DNA from: Apostichopus californicus
Taxonomy: Eukaryota > Echinodermata > Holothuroidea > Aspidochirotida > Stichopodidae
NCBI GenBank assembly: GCA_020650975.1
Contig: JAIPMN010000818.1
Coordinates: 1 to 64,000, forward strand
Direction: 5' to 3'
Length of the DNA stretch: 64,000 nucleotides
In this document: positions 30,301 through 42,300 of the stretch, one piece after another
Layout of the letters: each line of letters starts with the position of its first letter
How positions within the stretch are numbered: the first letter of the stretch is position 1
The notes under the pieces: model-generated
Databases searched by the model: none
Told to the model about the DNA's origin: nothing
The model's input: only the letters and a program-made list of their open reading frames with translations
Made by a program: the position numbers and the translations under genes

Positions 30301-33300
30301 GTAGATGATAACATAAGATGTTTTAAACTGTATTGGAATCACTTTTGAAAGTGATTATAGTTGAAAAGACAACCTTCTTGCCACTCACTGTAATGTACAT
30401 TATAATCAGAAGTGATAAATACTATTTTTAAGGTTGTGGTGACAGTTTTACTCGATGATTGTCAACTCAGGGGATCACTGTTGGAAGAGCTGGATTTTTT
30501 TTTAATTGTAATGGTTAAAACTCATAAGAAGATGACAAGAGGGATGATATCTTGGGAAGTTTTACAAAGTGTTTGTTGTTCAAAGCAGTTCCTAAATGTT
30601 CTCAAATTTATGATATTTTTCATCCACTTTATAGCGTTGAAGATACCACCTAGGTTTACAGTTGGACTCGAACCCAGATTATCAGTTCCGCAAGGGAGCC
30701 CCATCAACTTGAACTGCTCCGCCATCGGCCAGCCGACCCCCACCCTGGACTGGTATAAGGATAACAGACCCTTGAGAAATGAACATCCTTACAGTATTCA
30801 GGGAGAGGATGGGGACAGTTTACTGAGAATACAGGAGAGTAAAAAGACAGATGCAGGGACATACTCTTGCAGAGCTCAGAATCCCCAGGGTAAAGATACC
30901 ACCAGTTGTAAAGTCCACATTGAAGGTTAGTGTACTTAGTGAACATTTAATGATAAGAGTTTAATTCATTTATTTACTTTATCGCCAATTGTGTACAATG
31001 GGAAAGGAAGTCTCCCATAAAGTCTTTAAAAGACTTAACAAAGTAGGAGACTCCCTGGAAGAAAAGATTTTTTTTTACAAATATAAATAATACAGTATAT
31101 ACATAAGGATTAATAATACAGTAATAATAACCTAATGATGCTGAGATGGATACGTGAATAGATTATATAATACTAGTACGAGTTAATAAATTCCTTTTTC
31201 AAATGTCTGGTGAATGTGGGTTTTGAAGGTATAGACTTCAACTTTTTTGATAGATCAAAAGTTGAGGTCACCTTTGACATGGTAGGTCCTCCAACCATGT
31301 CTTTTGTACCTATCACCCACTCCTGCTGGAGGAGGGAAGGGTGGAAAGCTTTGTTGGGGGGGGGGTGGAGGGAGGTGATGGGAGATAATTGGAATGGGTA
31401 CTATTGCTAATGTGTACAACATTTATCTTTGTTTAAGGAATAGTTTAAGAACTCTATTTCTTTGGGAGGGGTGGGGTTGGGGGAGGGAGGATGGCAAGGC
31501 CAGGTGCTGGGGTGGCTATGACAGTCGGATTAACCTCATTAGAAGTTTGTTTAGATTTTCCAAAATTTTCCAAAATATCGCTCTTTCTTTTATTAATTAG
31601 TAACACCAGTCTTCCGACCAAAGATCATTCCTGCCTTGCCAGAGCAAATCGAGGTACCACTCGGAGAATCAGTGGATCTGGACTTCAACGTGACCGGAAC
31701 ACCACAGCCGAGTGTTAAGTTCTACCACGACGGTAGAGACTTGAGATCATCAGAAGATGTCCAGGTTTGTATTCTTCGTCAGCAATCAATCATGTTTCGA
31801 AACGATTATGTGATCTGATAAGCAGCAGTGTGTAAATATTAGGAACATGAACTACCTTCTCTGAAGATCAACGCATTTTCTTACATTTCAAAAGGAATGA
31901 AATGGTATGTAAAAGTACAGATATTTCATTGAAAGTAAAGCAGAAACTCTTGTAACAAAGACGAAAGTAAGATCTAATTCGTTTGGTACAACGTAGACTA
32001 GTTCGACCAATAATATTTGATAAGGGCCAGTGGGAGAAAGGCTATATTTAGACAAGATTTGTTTGCAAGCATTTGCTTTTTATTCTGCAATATTTGAGGA
32101 TCTAACATATATGTCAAAAGCAACAAAGGAATGATTGTTACCTGCTATCTTCCTTTTCTTAGATTGAAAAAGTGACAGAAAAAATCAGTGAGACTGTTTA
32201 CAGAGTCCGAATAAAGAAAGCCTCACCTAAGACTGCCGGACAGTACACACTAGTGGCAGAAAACGCAGGAGGCCAAGAGACCAGCTCTGTTTACATTGCT
32301 GTGTAAGTATATCAATTAATTATTACTAATTTAAGTAACTGATATTTTCCAGATTTTAAAATTTAACCTTTAACCTGATGTCCAACATTAATTTAGGCTG
32401 TTCATTTAGTGAGAGTGATTTATAGACACAAAGAATTAGCACTACCGGTTAAGGTGTTGACGTTGATAATGAGACAGTTAAATGTAGTTTAGCTCACAGC
32501 TGACTTCTGCCTTTTTCATTTTACACAAAGCACAAAATTATTGATACATGTTTCGGGAAGGAACAGGTAGAATGTAATATTAATGAGTGAAAAAGTGGAA
32601 AAATGCTTTATTTTAGCATGTTTATGTCATCCTGAACATTTTGCCTACCTCTCTGTTGTTAGTAGATAAAAGATATTGTTTCATTAAAAAAAAATATGAA
32701 AAATGAAAATGATTACAGAATATTGAACAAGAAATTGTTAACAAATATAATTAAAGCTCAAGAAGTACCTCCAATAAGTCCATTTATCTTGAAATCCTTC
32801 CCCAGCCCATAAATTAAAAATGGATGTGATACTAATGTCACCAAACATTTACTTGTCCTAAATGTAATCTTTTAGGCTAAATATTAAAGCTTATCAATTA
32901 GTAGATCAGCACAAATTTGAGATGGGCACAACATTATAATGAGTTTCTTTGATATCCTCTCTCTCCTCCAGTCCCGATAGGCGACCGCCTCGATTCACAT
33001 CTCCGTTAGTCGACCAGACCATCAAGCTCGGCAAACAAATGGTGCTTAAATGTCAACTCTCAGCTCCCTCCGAGCCAGAGTTAGTATGGACGAAGGATGG
33101 AAGAGAGATTGTTGACAGGCATCCTCACCGGATGAGGTATGTTAACGGTGAGGTCATTCTGAGGATGATGGAGACCACGGTAGAGGACAGCGGTGTCTAC
33201 AGCGTCCGAGCATCCAATGAAGTCGGCTCCGATCAGACCACTTGTAGAATTACAATTCAAGGTGAATTTTTTTTATGATTTTATGACATTAATTGGGGAC

Positions 33301-36300
33301 ACAAATTTTTTCTTTTTATTTGCACTGCAAGAAAAATCAAAATAAAATAAAACTGTTAGCAAACTGCTTATCTACTAGAGAGCCTGTGTAAATGAATGTG
33401 TAAAAGTAAGTTGGCCTGACGTTTCGATCCTAGCAGGATCTTCTTTAGAGGCTAAATGACAAGTAACGGTAACAGAAGGGACAAAAACATGCACAGAATA
33501 CAGACAGGTTAATGAGCATGGTGAACACAAAGAGATAGATGTAAGGGGATTAGTAGACAAGGGATTGAGAGAAGAAAGAAAAATGTAAGTTGTGTGTGAA
33601 AGGCAGTTATTATGACAGAGTGAGCTGAAAAAATAATAATAAAAATATTGTCAGGAAAATAGATGGTATTATGGTATTATCATAAGAATATTTCTTACTT
33701 TGGCTTTGATGTGGCTGGTTTTTGCATTCTAACCTGTAGTCCCTGGAGTGCCTCCCAAGATCACAGCATCTAAGAAACAGAAAGAGAGGATGGAGGTTCC
33801 AGTAGGACAACCGATAGACATGGAGTTCCAAGTCACTGGTACTCCCCACCCTAGGGTGAAGTTCTACCACAATGATAAGGAGCTGAAATCATCTCAAGAA
33901 GTGCAGGTTAGTAACAGGGCACAGGAAGGGGCAGTGAGCAAGATTCATAAAATGACTACAAAATGTTGCAATAGGTGGAGTAGCAGGCATGAATTAATAT
34001 GAATACTAGGTACAAATTAGTATCTGGCACAATGTGAATAACAGGCACTACTTAGTACGGAGCACAATGTGAGTACTTAGCAGAAATTAGTACTGGGCAT
34101 AATGTGACTATTAGGTACATATGATTATCTGGCACAACATGATTAACAGGTACTACTTTGTATGGAGCACAATATGAGTACTTAGCAGAAATTAGTACTT
34201 TGCATTATGTGTCTACTAGGTACAATTAGTATCTGGCCCAAATAAATAACAGGCACTGCTTAGTATAGGACACAATATGGATAGCATGTACCAATGTATT
34301 ATGGGACAGAATATTAGTAGTATGTACAAGTAGTATGGACACAATATGAGTAGCATGCATAAAATTACAAAGGAGGACAATGTGGTTGTTTGATAAGTGT
34401 TAATTATTGACAAAATGTGTGAATTCCTTCCTTTTCATCCATCATAGATCACAAGAGTTGAGGAGACGATCTATCGACTACACATCAAGAAGGCAACACC
34501 AGACAGGGCTGGAAAGTACACAGTAGTAGCAGAGAATGACAAAGGAAATCAGTCCAGTTCCCTTCACATTGATGTGTAAGTCAGAGAGTTTTCTAACTTT
34601 CTTTACAGTTTTTCTTGTTAAACAAGAGTCTGGTTAAATTGCATTTCATAAACAGCTTGAATACCTCAAAAACAGTTGTACAAAACAACATTGTATTGGT
34701 GAGTTTGCAGTGCTTTTATAGTGGGTAGAAGTAGGGTTGCATATGAAAACTAGACTAGTTGTTTTCATCATTCCAATACAACTTACCGACTGTACATTAG
34801 AACATTTCTATTGGAGAAGAATGGTGTTCATAGTGAATCACATAATTGTTACTTTAAATGTGATTGGATGATAGTCAGTAGATGCTTTGAGGATTAAGAC
34901 ATTAAATCCAACTTTGGAGGTAGTAAAGAGCCATTCAGATTGGTGAAGAATGGGTGGTGGCGTAAGATGACTGACCACTTGTGAAGCAAAGTTTAATATT
35001 TGTACCCCAAGTCTAATTGGTTATTTGTAAAGCTGACTTTGTTACAGTGTCCTCGAAAAAAAGAAGGAAAAAAAGTAGTCAGGATTATTCAGTTAAAACT
35101 TTTGATAATATTTTCATGGTATATTTCAGTGTCATAGAGAGCGTGGTGGCCAATTAGCTAAGGCGTTGGACTCGTGATCCAAGGATTGCTGGTTCGATTC
35201 CTGCCTAGTTCATTACGTTGTGTCCTTGGGCAAGATGCTTTATCTCACTTGCCTCTCTCCACCCAGGGGTTAAATGGGTACCTGTGAGATAACTTGTCAT
35301 TGGGCGCAGTATGTAACTGCTGCCGACTGGAGGGATTGTCTCTGACAGGTTATCATTGACCAGGGGTAATATAACGTCTGTAAAGCGCTTTGAGACCTAT
35401 CACTGGTGTATAGGGCTATATAAAAAATCAAATATTAAATATTAATATTATATTTACAGCCCTGATAGGACTCAGATCAAACCACGATTTAGCGTACCCA
35501 TCGCAGACCAAACGGTTCAAGAGGGTGGCTCTGTGACTCTCAGGGGGTCAGTGTCATCTATCCCATCAGCACATATCACATGGTCGAAGGACGGCGTCCC
35601 ACTGAAGAATGAACCACCCTACGAAATGACCTCTGAGCGAGGTCAGGTCACACTCCGAATTTCTCAGGCATTCCCTGAAGACGAGGGGAGATATATGGTG
35701 ACTGCCACCAATCCAGCAGGCCAGGCTCATTCAAATGCTAGGATCAAAGTGATAGGTAAGGCTTTAAACTGTAGATTGCTTTAATTAGAACATAACCTTT
35801 TGACAAGACACACCAAAGTCATGTAATATTCTTATATAATCAGATTAGAACTCATGGTTAGTCTAACAGATCTGTGAGATTACAGCCACCTTGTTGCTCC
35901 TATTTTTAAGAAGCGTTACAAACTACTTACCAGTAAAAACCTTTGTACTCTTCATAATTAAATGTGATGTATTTTGTTCATTTTCAAACCTTTCGAAGTT
36001 TTTGCCTTATTTCATGATGTCTGATGTAGTGTTACTATAGTAACAGGTCCCCGTATGTTTTCTTCAACCGTCAAGTATGATACCATCAAATCTGGCAAAT
36101 TTGACCAAAAATCCATTCTTTTGCAGTTCTTTCAAATCAAAAAATTTATTTGTAATTGAAACTTCAAATCATAACCATCTGCAATAAAATAGAATGTTCA
36201 GTCACTTTCCACCTCATAACGTAAAATATTTCCGCTAATTCCTCCAGTTCAAGAGGATGAAATCCCGTTTCCCATGGCTCCATCCATCACCGCCACTGAG

Positions 36301-39300
36301 ACGCAGGAGGTACAGATACAGGCCGGTGAACCGGTGGATCTAGAATTTAAAATCAATGGTACCCCAAAACCTCGGGTAACCTTCTACAAAGATGAAGAAA
36401 TCCTGCAAGAAACAGAGGATATTCAGGTATGTTCTCTTTTCTTGGGGGAATGGAGTGGGGCATGGAGTGGGGCATAGGGCACGGAGGGGGGCATGGAGTG
36501 GGGCATGGAGTGGGGCATGGGGCACAGAGTGAGGGAGGGGGGTTGGTGAGAGTTGAAACAGTAACTTTTCATTACATGATTGTAATACTGAAGCTGTAAT
36601 TGTCATTTTTCACATAAAAGTTGTTCCTTCAACCAAATTTAACCTTGGAAAAAAAGGACATAAATTTCATATTTATGACAAGCTGTAAATAAATGAAAAA
36701 CAAAGAAAATCAAATACAGTTGGATTGTAAACAAATACATCTAAGCCTTCACCTATATTTTACACATTTTTTTCTACAGGTAAATATATCTCAGATAAAA
36801 CAAATTCAGCCATATTATTAATTTTTATGAATTTGTTGTTTTCAGATCATCAGAAGAGAGGGTGCCTATATCCTTTCCCTCAAGAATCCACATCCTTCCA
36901 TGTCTGGTCGCTACAAGGTCGTGGCAGAAAACGAACGGGGCGTAGAGACGGCATTTATCACCATCCATGTCACAGAACCACAAATGTGAGATGTTTAACA
37001 ACTTTTGTGAAAGGAGGAAGGATGTTGGGGTGGGGAGGGGGGGGGAGCAAAGCTTGTATTTGCCTAGTTCATTACGTTTGTCCTTGGGCAAGATGCTCTA
37101 TCTCAATCGCCTCTCTCCACCCAGGGGTTAAATGGGTACCTGTGAGGTAACTTGTCATTGGGCACAGTAAAAAACTGCAGCCGACTGGAGGGATTGTCTC
37201 GGGGACAGGTTATCATTGACCAGGGATAATATAACGTCTGTAAAGCACTTTGAAACCTATCGCTGGTATAAAGTGCTATATAAATCAAATATGATTATTT
37301 GTTTATTTATTTGAAAAACAAAGGGTAGTCCATGTTCAGATATTCCAGTTCAAGTAGAGAAAACTACACTTGAATAAAATTCAAAACACCACCAATGTTT
37401 ATGTTCCAATGTTTATGATGCTGTTTATAAATAAAGTAAGTAAAGATGGTATGAGTAATGTTGACAGTTTTGAATCATCTGAGTAATTCAAAGAAAAAAA
37501 AGAAATCATTATTAACTCTCTTTTCTACTTTGTAGAAGGGCAGTGTCACAACAGACTCTGTACACTCAGGCAGCTCCACCCAGGTATCAGAATCCACCAA
37601 TCAGAATTGAGGAATTCACTGACCAGGAGACAGTGACAGAAATATCTCAGATTAAGCTGAGAGTGAAAATAGATGGACCACCAACTGCAAAGGTAATATT
37701 GTTGCTTCTTTCTCTTTTATCATCAAACTTTGTATCAAGCATCTTATGGTGGTTTATGTTATGGTGGTTTATAACCATCACTTCCATAATGTTTTATCTT
37801 TGAAAAATATTTCAGAGCTTTATCCATATCAGCAGAACACATTCTGAAATGTAGAATAAACTAACACAAGCAGATTTTAAATTTGTTGACAAACTATTAA
37901 AAAAGAAAAGGAAAAATATATTATTAAACACTTAAAGTAATATTTAAAATATTTACATGCTCTTGCATCCCACAAGGTCTCAAATTACGCCAAGAAAACC
38001 TTTCATAATAAATTGATTTTCTTGACCCCCAGGTGACGTGGTACCGCAATGGTATTGTGATCCCAAAGAGTGTACGGTCAGTCTATGAACAGGTCGGACA
38101 GGAGTACTTCTTAGTCATACACAAGCCAACACCAGAGGACTCTGGGATGTACAAGATGATCGCTAGCACCGAACAGGGCACCATCACATCAGAGTGTCGG
38201 GTCAGCGTCACTGGTAAGACCCTAAGATTACTGTCCTGTCAGTCAGAAGTGATTGTAGTAACAGTGCCAGTAACTGCAAGCCAAGATGTCCTATATGTCT
38301 AGTAATTTAGTGGATCGTACTGTATTAGTATGTCCTAGAGCCGTTTGTATAGAGACATAGACAAGTAGACACCAAGGCTTCGACTGGATATTTACATCTA
38401 TTCAATCTATTCAAAACTACAAAAAATATATATATATAAATTCTCAATAAACGTACAAAATATATCACAAAATATTTGATAAATCGCAAGCAGTACAAAA
38501 CATACAAAGTATCACATAAAGACTAGAAAATGCAACGCAAACCTCAAAGACGCAACTCAAATAGTTTCTACAATTACACATTTTACATTTAATACTCCGT
38601 TAACCGTAAAAGTTAAAATGTACCTCTTTGGTATCTCTTAATCCTCATGCAAATTTGTTTACAATTAAAGGTCACACAGTATCAGTATGGGTAGTACAGG
38701 CTGCCACAACCTGGCATAAGGAACATCTAAAATGTACAGCAGAACTTTGGTTATACAACTGACCCTACGCAGATCAAGATTGCTAATGAGACCTTTGATC
38801 TCTTTATGCCACTTGAAGGAATGATCAAACAGCAGAAGGCATGACCTTACCTACTGAATAAACATGAGGCACTTTCTGATTGGCCAAGAAGAAACACACT
38901 CTCTTACATGTCCCCTAATTGATTCCCATTAAGAGAATATCTCCTTTACTTAATGGGATGTGTTAATTATCTTCTCTTTTCTGAAACAGAGAGGATACCA
39001 CCTGACTTTTTGCAACCTCTTGACAACAGAGAAATCGAAGAAGGGGCAACGTTGAGACTGGAATGCAGGATTGTGGGAACTCCTGACCCAGAGGTTAGTT
39101 ATTTCACTGAATATGTATTTAATGTGCTGCCACTCCATGTGTAGAATATTGATAGCATATGTCATCTGTATATTTAACATGGTTTACTCTTCTGTTTCCA
39201 GTATCAGAGCCACTAAAGTGTAGCCGCTCATTTCGTCAAACCCCTGAAGATGAAAGAATGTTTATAGAGGGGAGTGGAAGGGGATGGGATTGGAGGGGTA

Positions 39301-42300
39301 GGAGTAGGGGTACAAAGGGGTTTGCTTATGCAGTATTGACATTGTCAGAAGTACTTGTAAAGTTCTGTCAATCAACAGAGTACAGTTTGAACACACATAC
39401 TTACATTCATTACTGCACGTTTGGGAGAAATTTCAATATGTTAACATAGGTAGATTTGTTTGTTCTTCATCTATTGAGGGAAAGTATTTTATTCTAACAA
39501 CATAGTAAAACAAGGCAGATCCTGACGACATTTGTATAATTATGTAGGATTTTGTAAGTCAATAAAAAAGAAAACCCTCTCAATTTGTGTATGGTTTAGA
39601 CTGTAGATTATTGTAAATTCTGATAAAGCATATAGCCATGCCTACCTAACATTCTGACAATCGAGCCATCTTTCCAAATGAGAAAGAAATTGTCATTCTT
39701 TGATAATGAAATCCTTGCTTTCCTTCAAGAGTTTGAAACATGTCCTTTGTTTGATACTTGGTTCAGGTTAAATGGACAAAGGATGACAGACCTTTGGTAG
39801 AATCTGCCAGAATCCGGACTCTCAAAGATGGAGATATTTGCAGTCTATTGGTCATCAACTTTAGACCAGAGGATGCAGGCAACTACAAGGTCTCCCTAAC
39901 CAACCCATACGGCATGTCAGTGTCATCAGCAATTCTGGCACTGAGATGTACGTATCAACTTGTCACTTTGTATTTCACAGGAAACTGCGTTAAGATCTTT
40001 GTGTAGACGGTTAAATTTTGTTCTTGATTTTCGTTCTTTATTTGATTGGATTTCATGTAGTACCAGGCTTGAGTACTTCATTCATTTGTAGAAATGCTCT
40101 GAAGGAAGATTTCCATTTTTTTTTTGTGCTATTTATTGGCAGAAGTTTTATGCATTGTGCTTTGTTAACTGTCTGTAAATATTAGTCATCTGGTAAATTG
40201 TCATGAAGTTCCATAATATCTCTTCATATTGAATGATGAGGTCTGCGTGTACACAAACAATGTGAGCTTCTTACTAGTAACATGATAACTTTGAAATGGC
40301 TCTAATGATATGCAAGGAATGGATCTAATTCTTTCCCTGTACATCATTGGCCTTTCCCAGCTTTCAGACGTCATTCAGACCGGCACGCCCTTACGCAGGC
40401 CCCTCGTGATCTCAAGGTGAGACCAGGAGAAAAGGTGGAAATCTCATTCAACATCAGAGGCGAAACAGGTCAAGAGGTCATTTGGTTCAAAGATGGCATC
40501 AAACTCATTGGAAGCAGTAGATATCAGGTACAGAGATTTGTCACCATAGCAACAGTAGGGTTGAAATCTCGCAGGGGTGGTTGGTTACGTCAAGGAAAAG
40601 TTGGAAGGAGTGATTTGAGTGAATGTTGTGCAGATTAAATGTAGATAAATACTTTAAATGGTGTTCTGTTTGGGGTTTCTTTACAAATGCACCATACAGG
40701 GTGAGGGAAAACAGTGGAGGAGGGTTTAAGGGGATTTTCATAGACGTGCAAAGGGCATATCCTTTTAATTTGCGGATTCCAGGAATTCTTTGCCATAGAG
40801 TAACCATGGAAACAAAATAGAATTATACTGACTGACCAGGTCATCAGTTGCTTGAGCTCTACATGATTGAGAAATCCCCTTCGGCTTGTTTTAGCTTATT
40901 CTCGTTTGAAAAGTTTGAAATTTCTAATTATACTTATGATAAAACTGTTTATAGAACAAAAGGGACGCTACCCATCAGTTTTGCTTGTATCAACTCTTAG
41001 CAAATATGCAACCTCTCTTTTTAATAGTACTAGATGAAAGAATTGACAGCCACTTAAGTTAAATGTGTATTAACTCAACATTGGGCAAATCCGACAAGTT
41101 TTCTGGTTAAATTCTCTTTTCTGATATTTTGGTTGTTTGCTTTTGTTTTCAGATCACAACAACAGATCACAAGACATCACTTCTGATCAACGAGGCCAAA
41201 GCAGATGACAGCGGAGAATACTCTACACTGGTCAAGACACGAGTAGGAGATGCAACGTTTGTTGTCCGATTACATGTTGACAGTAAGTTAATCTGTTGCC
41301 CTCCTTCAGTCAGAATTCAAGCCATGTATGTTGACAGTAAGTTAATCTGTTGCCCTCCTTCAGTCAGAATTCAAGCCATGTATGTTGACAGTAATGTCAG
41401 TCTGTTGCTCTCCTTCAGTCAGAATTCAAGCCATGTATGTTGACAGTAAAGTCAGTCTGTTGCCTTCTTTCAGTCAGAATTTAAGCCATGTCTGTTGACA
41501 GAAAAGTCAGTCTGTTGCCTTATTTCAGTCAGAATTCAAGCCATGTGTGTTGACAGTAAAGTCAGTCTGTTGCCTTATTTCAGTCAGAATTCAAGCCTTG
41601 TGTGTTGACAGTAAAGTCAGTCTGTTGCCTTCATTATGTCAGAATTCAAACCATGTGTGGTGACAGTAAAGTCAGTCAGACTACAAGCCATGTCTGTTGA
41701 CAGTAAAGTCAGTCTGTTGCCTTATTTCAGTCAGAATTCAAGCCATGTGTGTTGACAGTAAAGTCAGTCTGTTGCCTTATTTCAGTCAGAATTCAAGCCA
41801 TGTGTGTTGACAATAAAGTCAGTCTGTTGCCTTATTTCAGTCAGAATTCAAGCCTTGTGTGTTGACAGTAAAGTCAGTCTGTTGCCTTCATTATGTCAGA
41901 ATTCAAACCATGTGTGGTGACAGTAAAGTCAGTCAGACTACAAGCCATGTCTGTTGACAGTAAAGTCAGTATGTTGCCTTATTTAAGTCAGAATTCAAGC
42001 CATGTATGTTGACAGTAAAGTCAGTATGTTGCCCTCTTCAGTTGGAATTGAGAGCTAATTCAGTCTGTTGCCTTCTTTCAGTCATCTATTGACGATGAGT
42101 CAGTCTCTTTTCATACCTTAGTCAGACATGATGCAAGATGTGTCAATAGTAAGTCGATAGTAAGTCAACAGTAAGACAATAGTAAGTCAATAGTAAGTCA
42201 ACAGGAAGTCTTTGTGCAGCCTTTCATTTATAATAATTCAAGCAATAGATCTTGACAGTATGTCCAATCTGTTGCCAAGCTTGAACCAGAAATTTAATAT

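Noticed and set aside
35138-35209. A functional tRNA gene
   Set aside because: The tRNA-like head is fused to a SINE body and the body recurs at 37061; cloverleaf pairing is incomplete.
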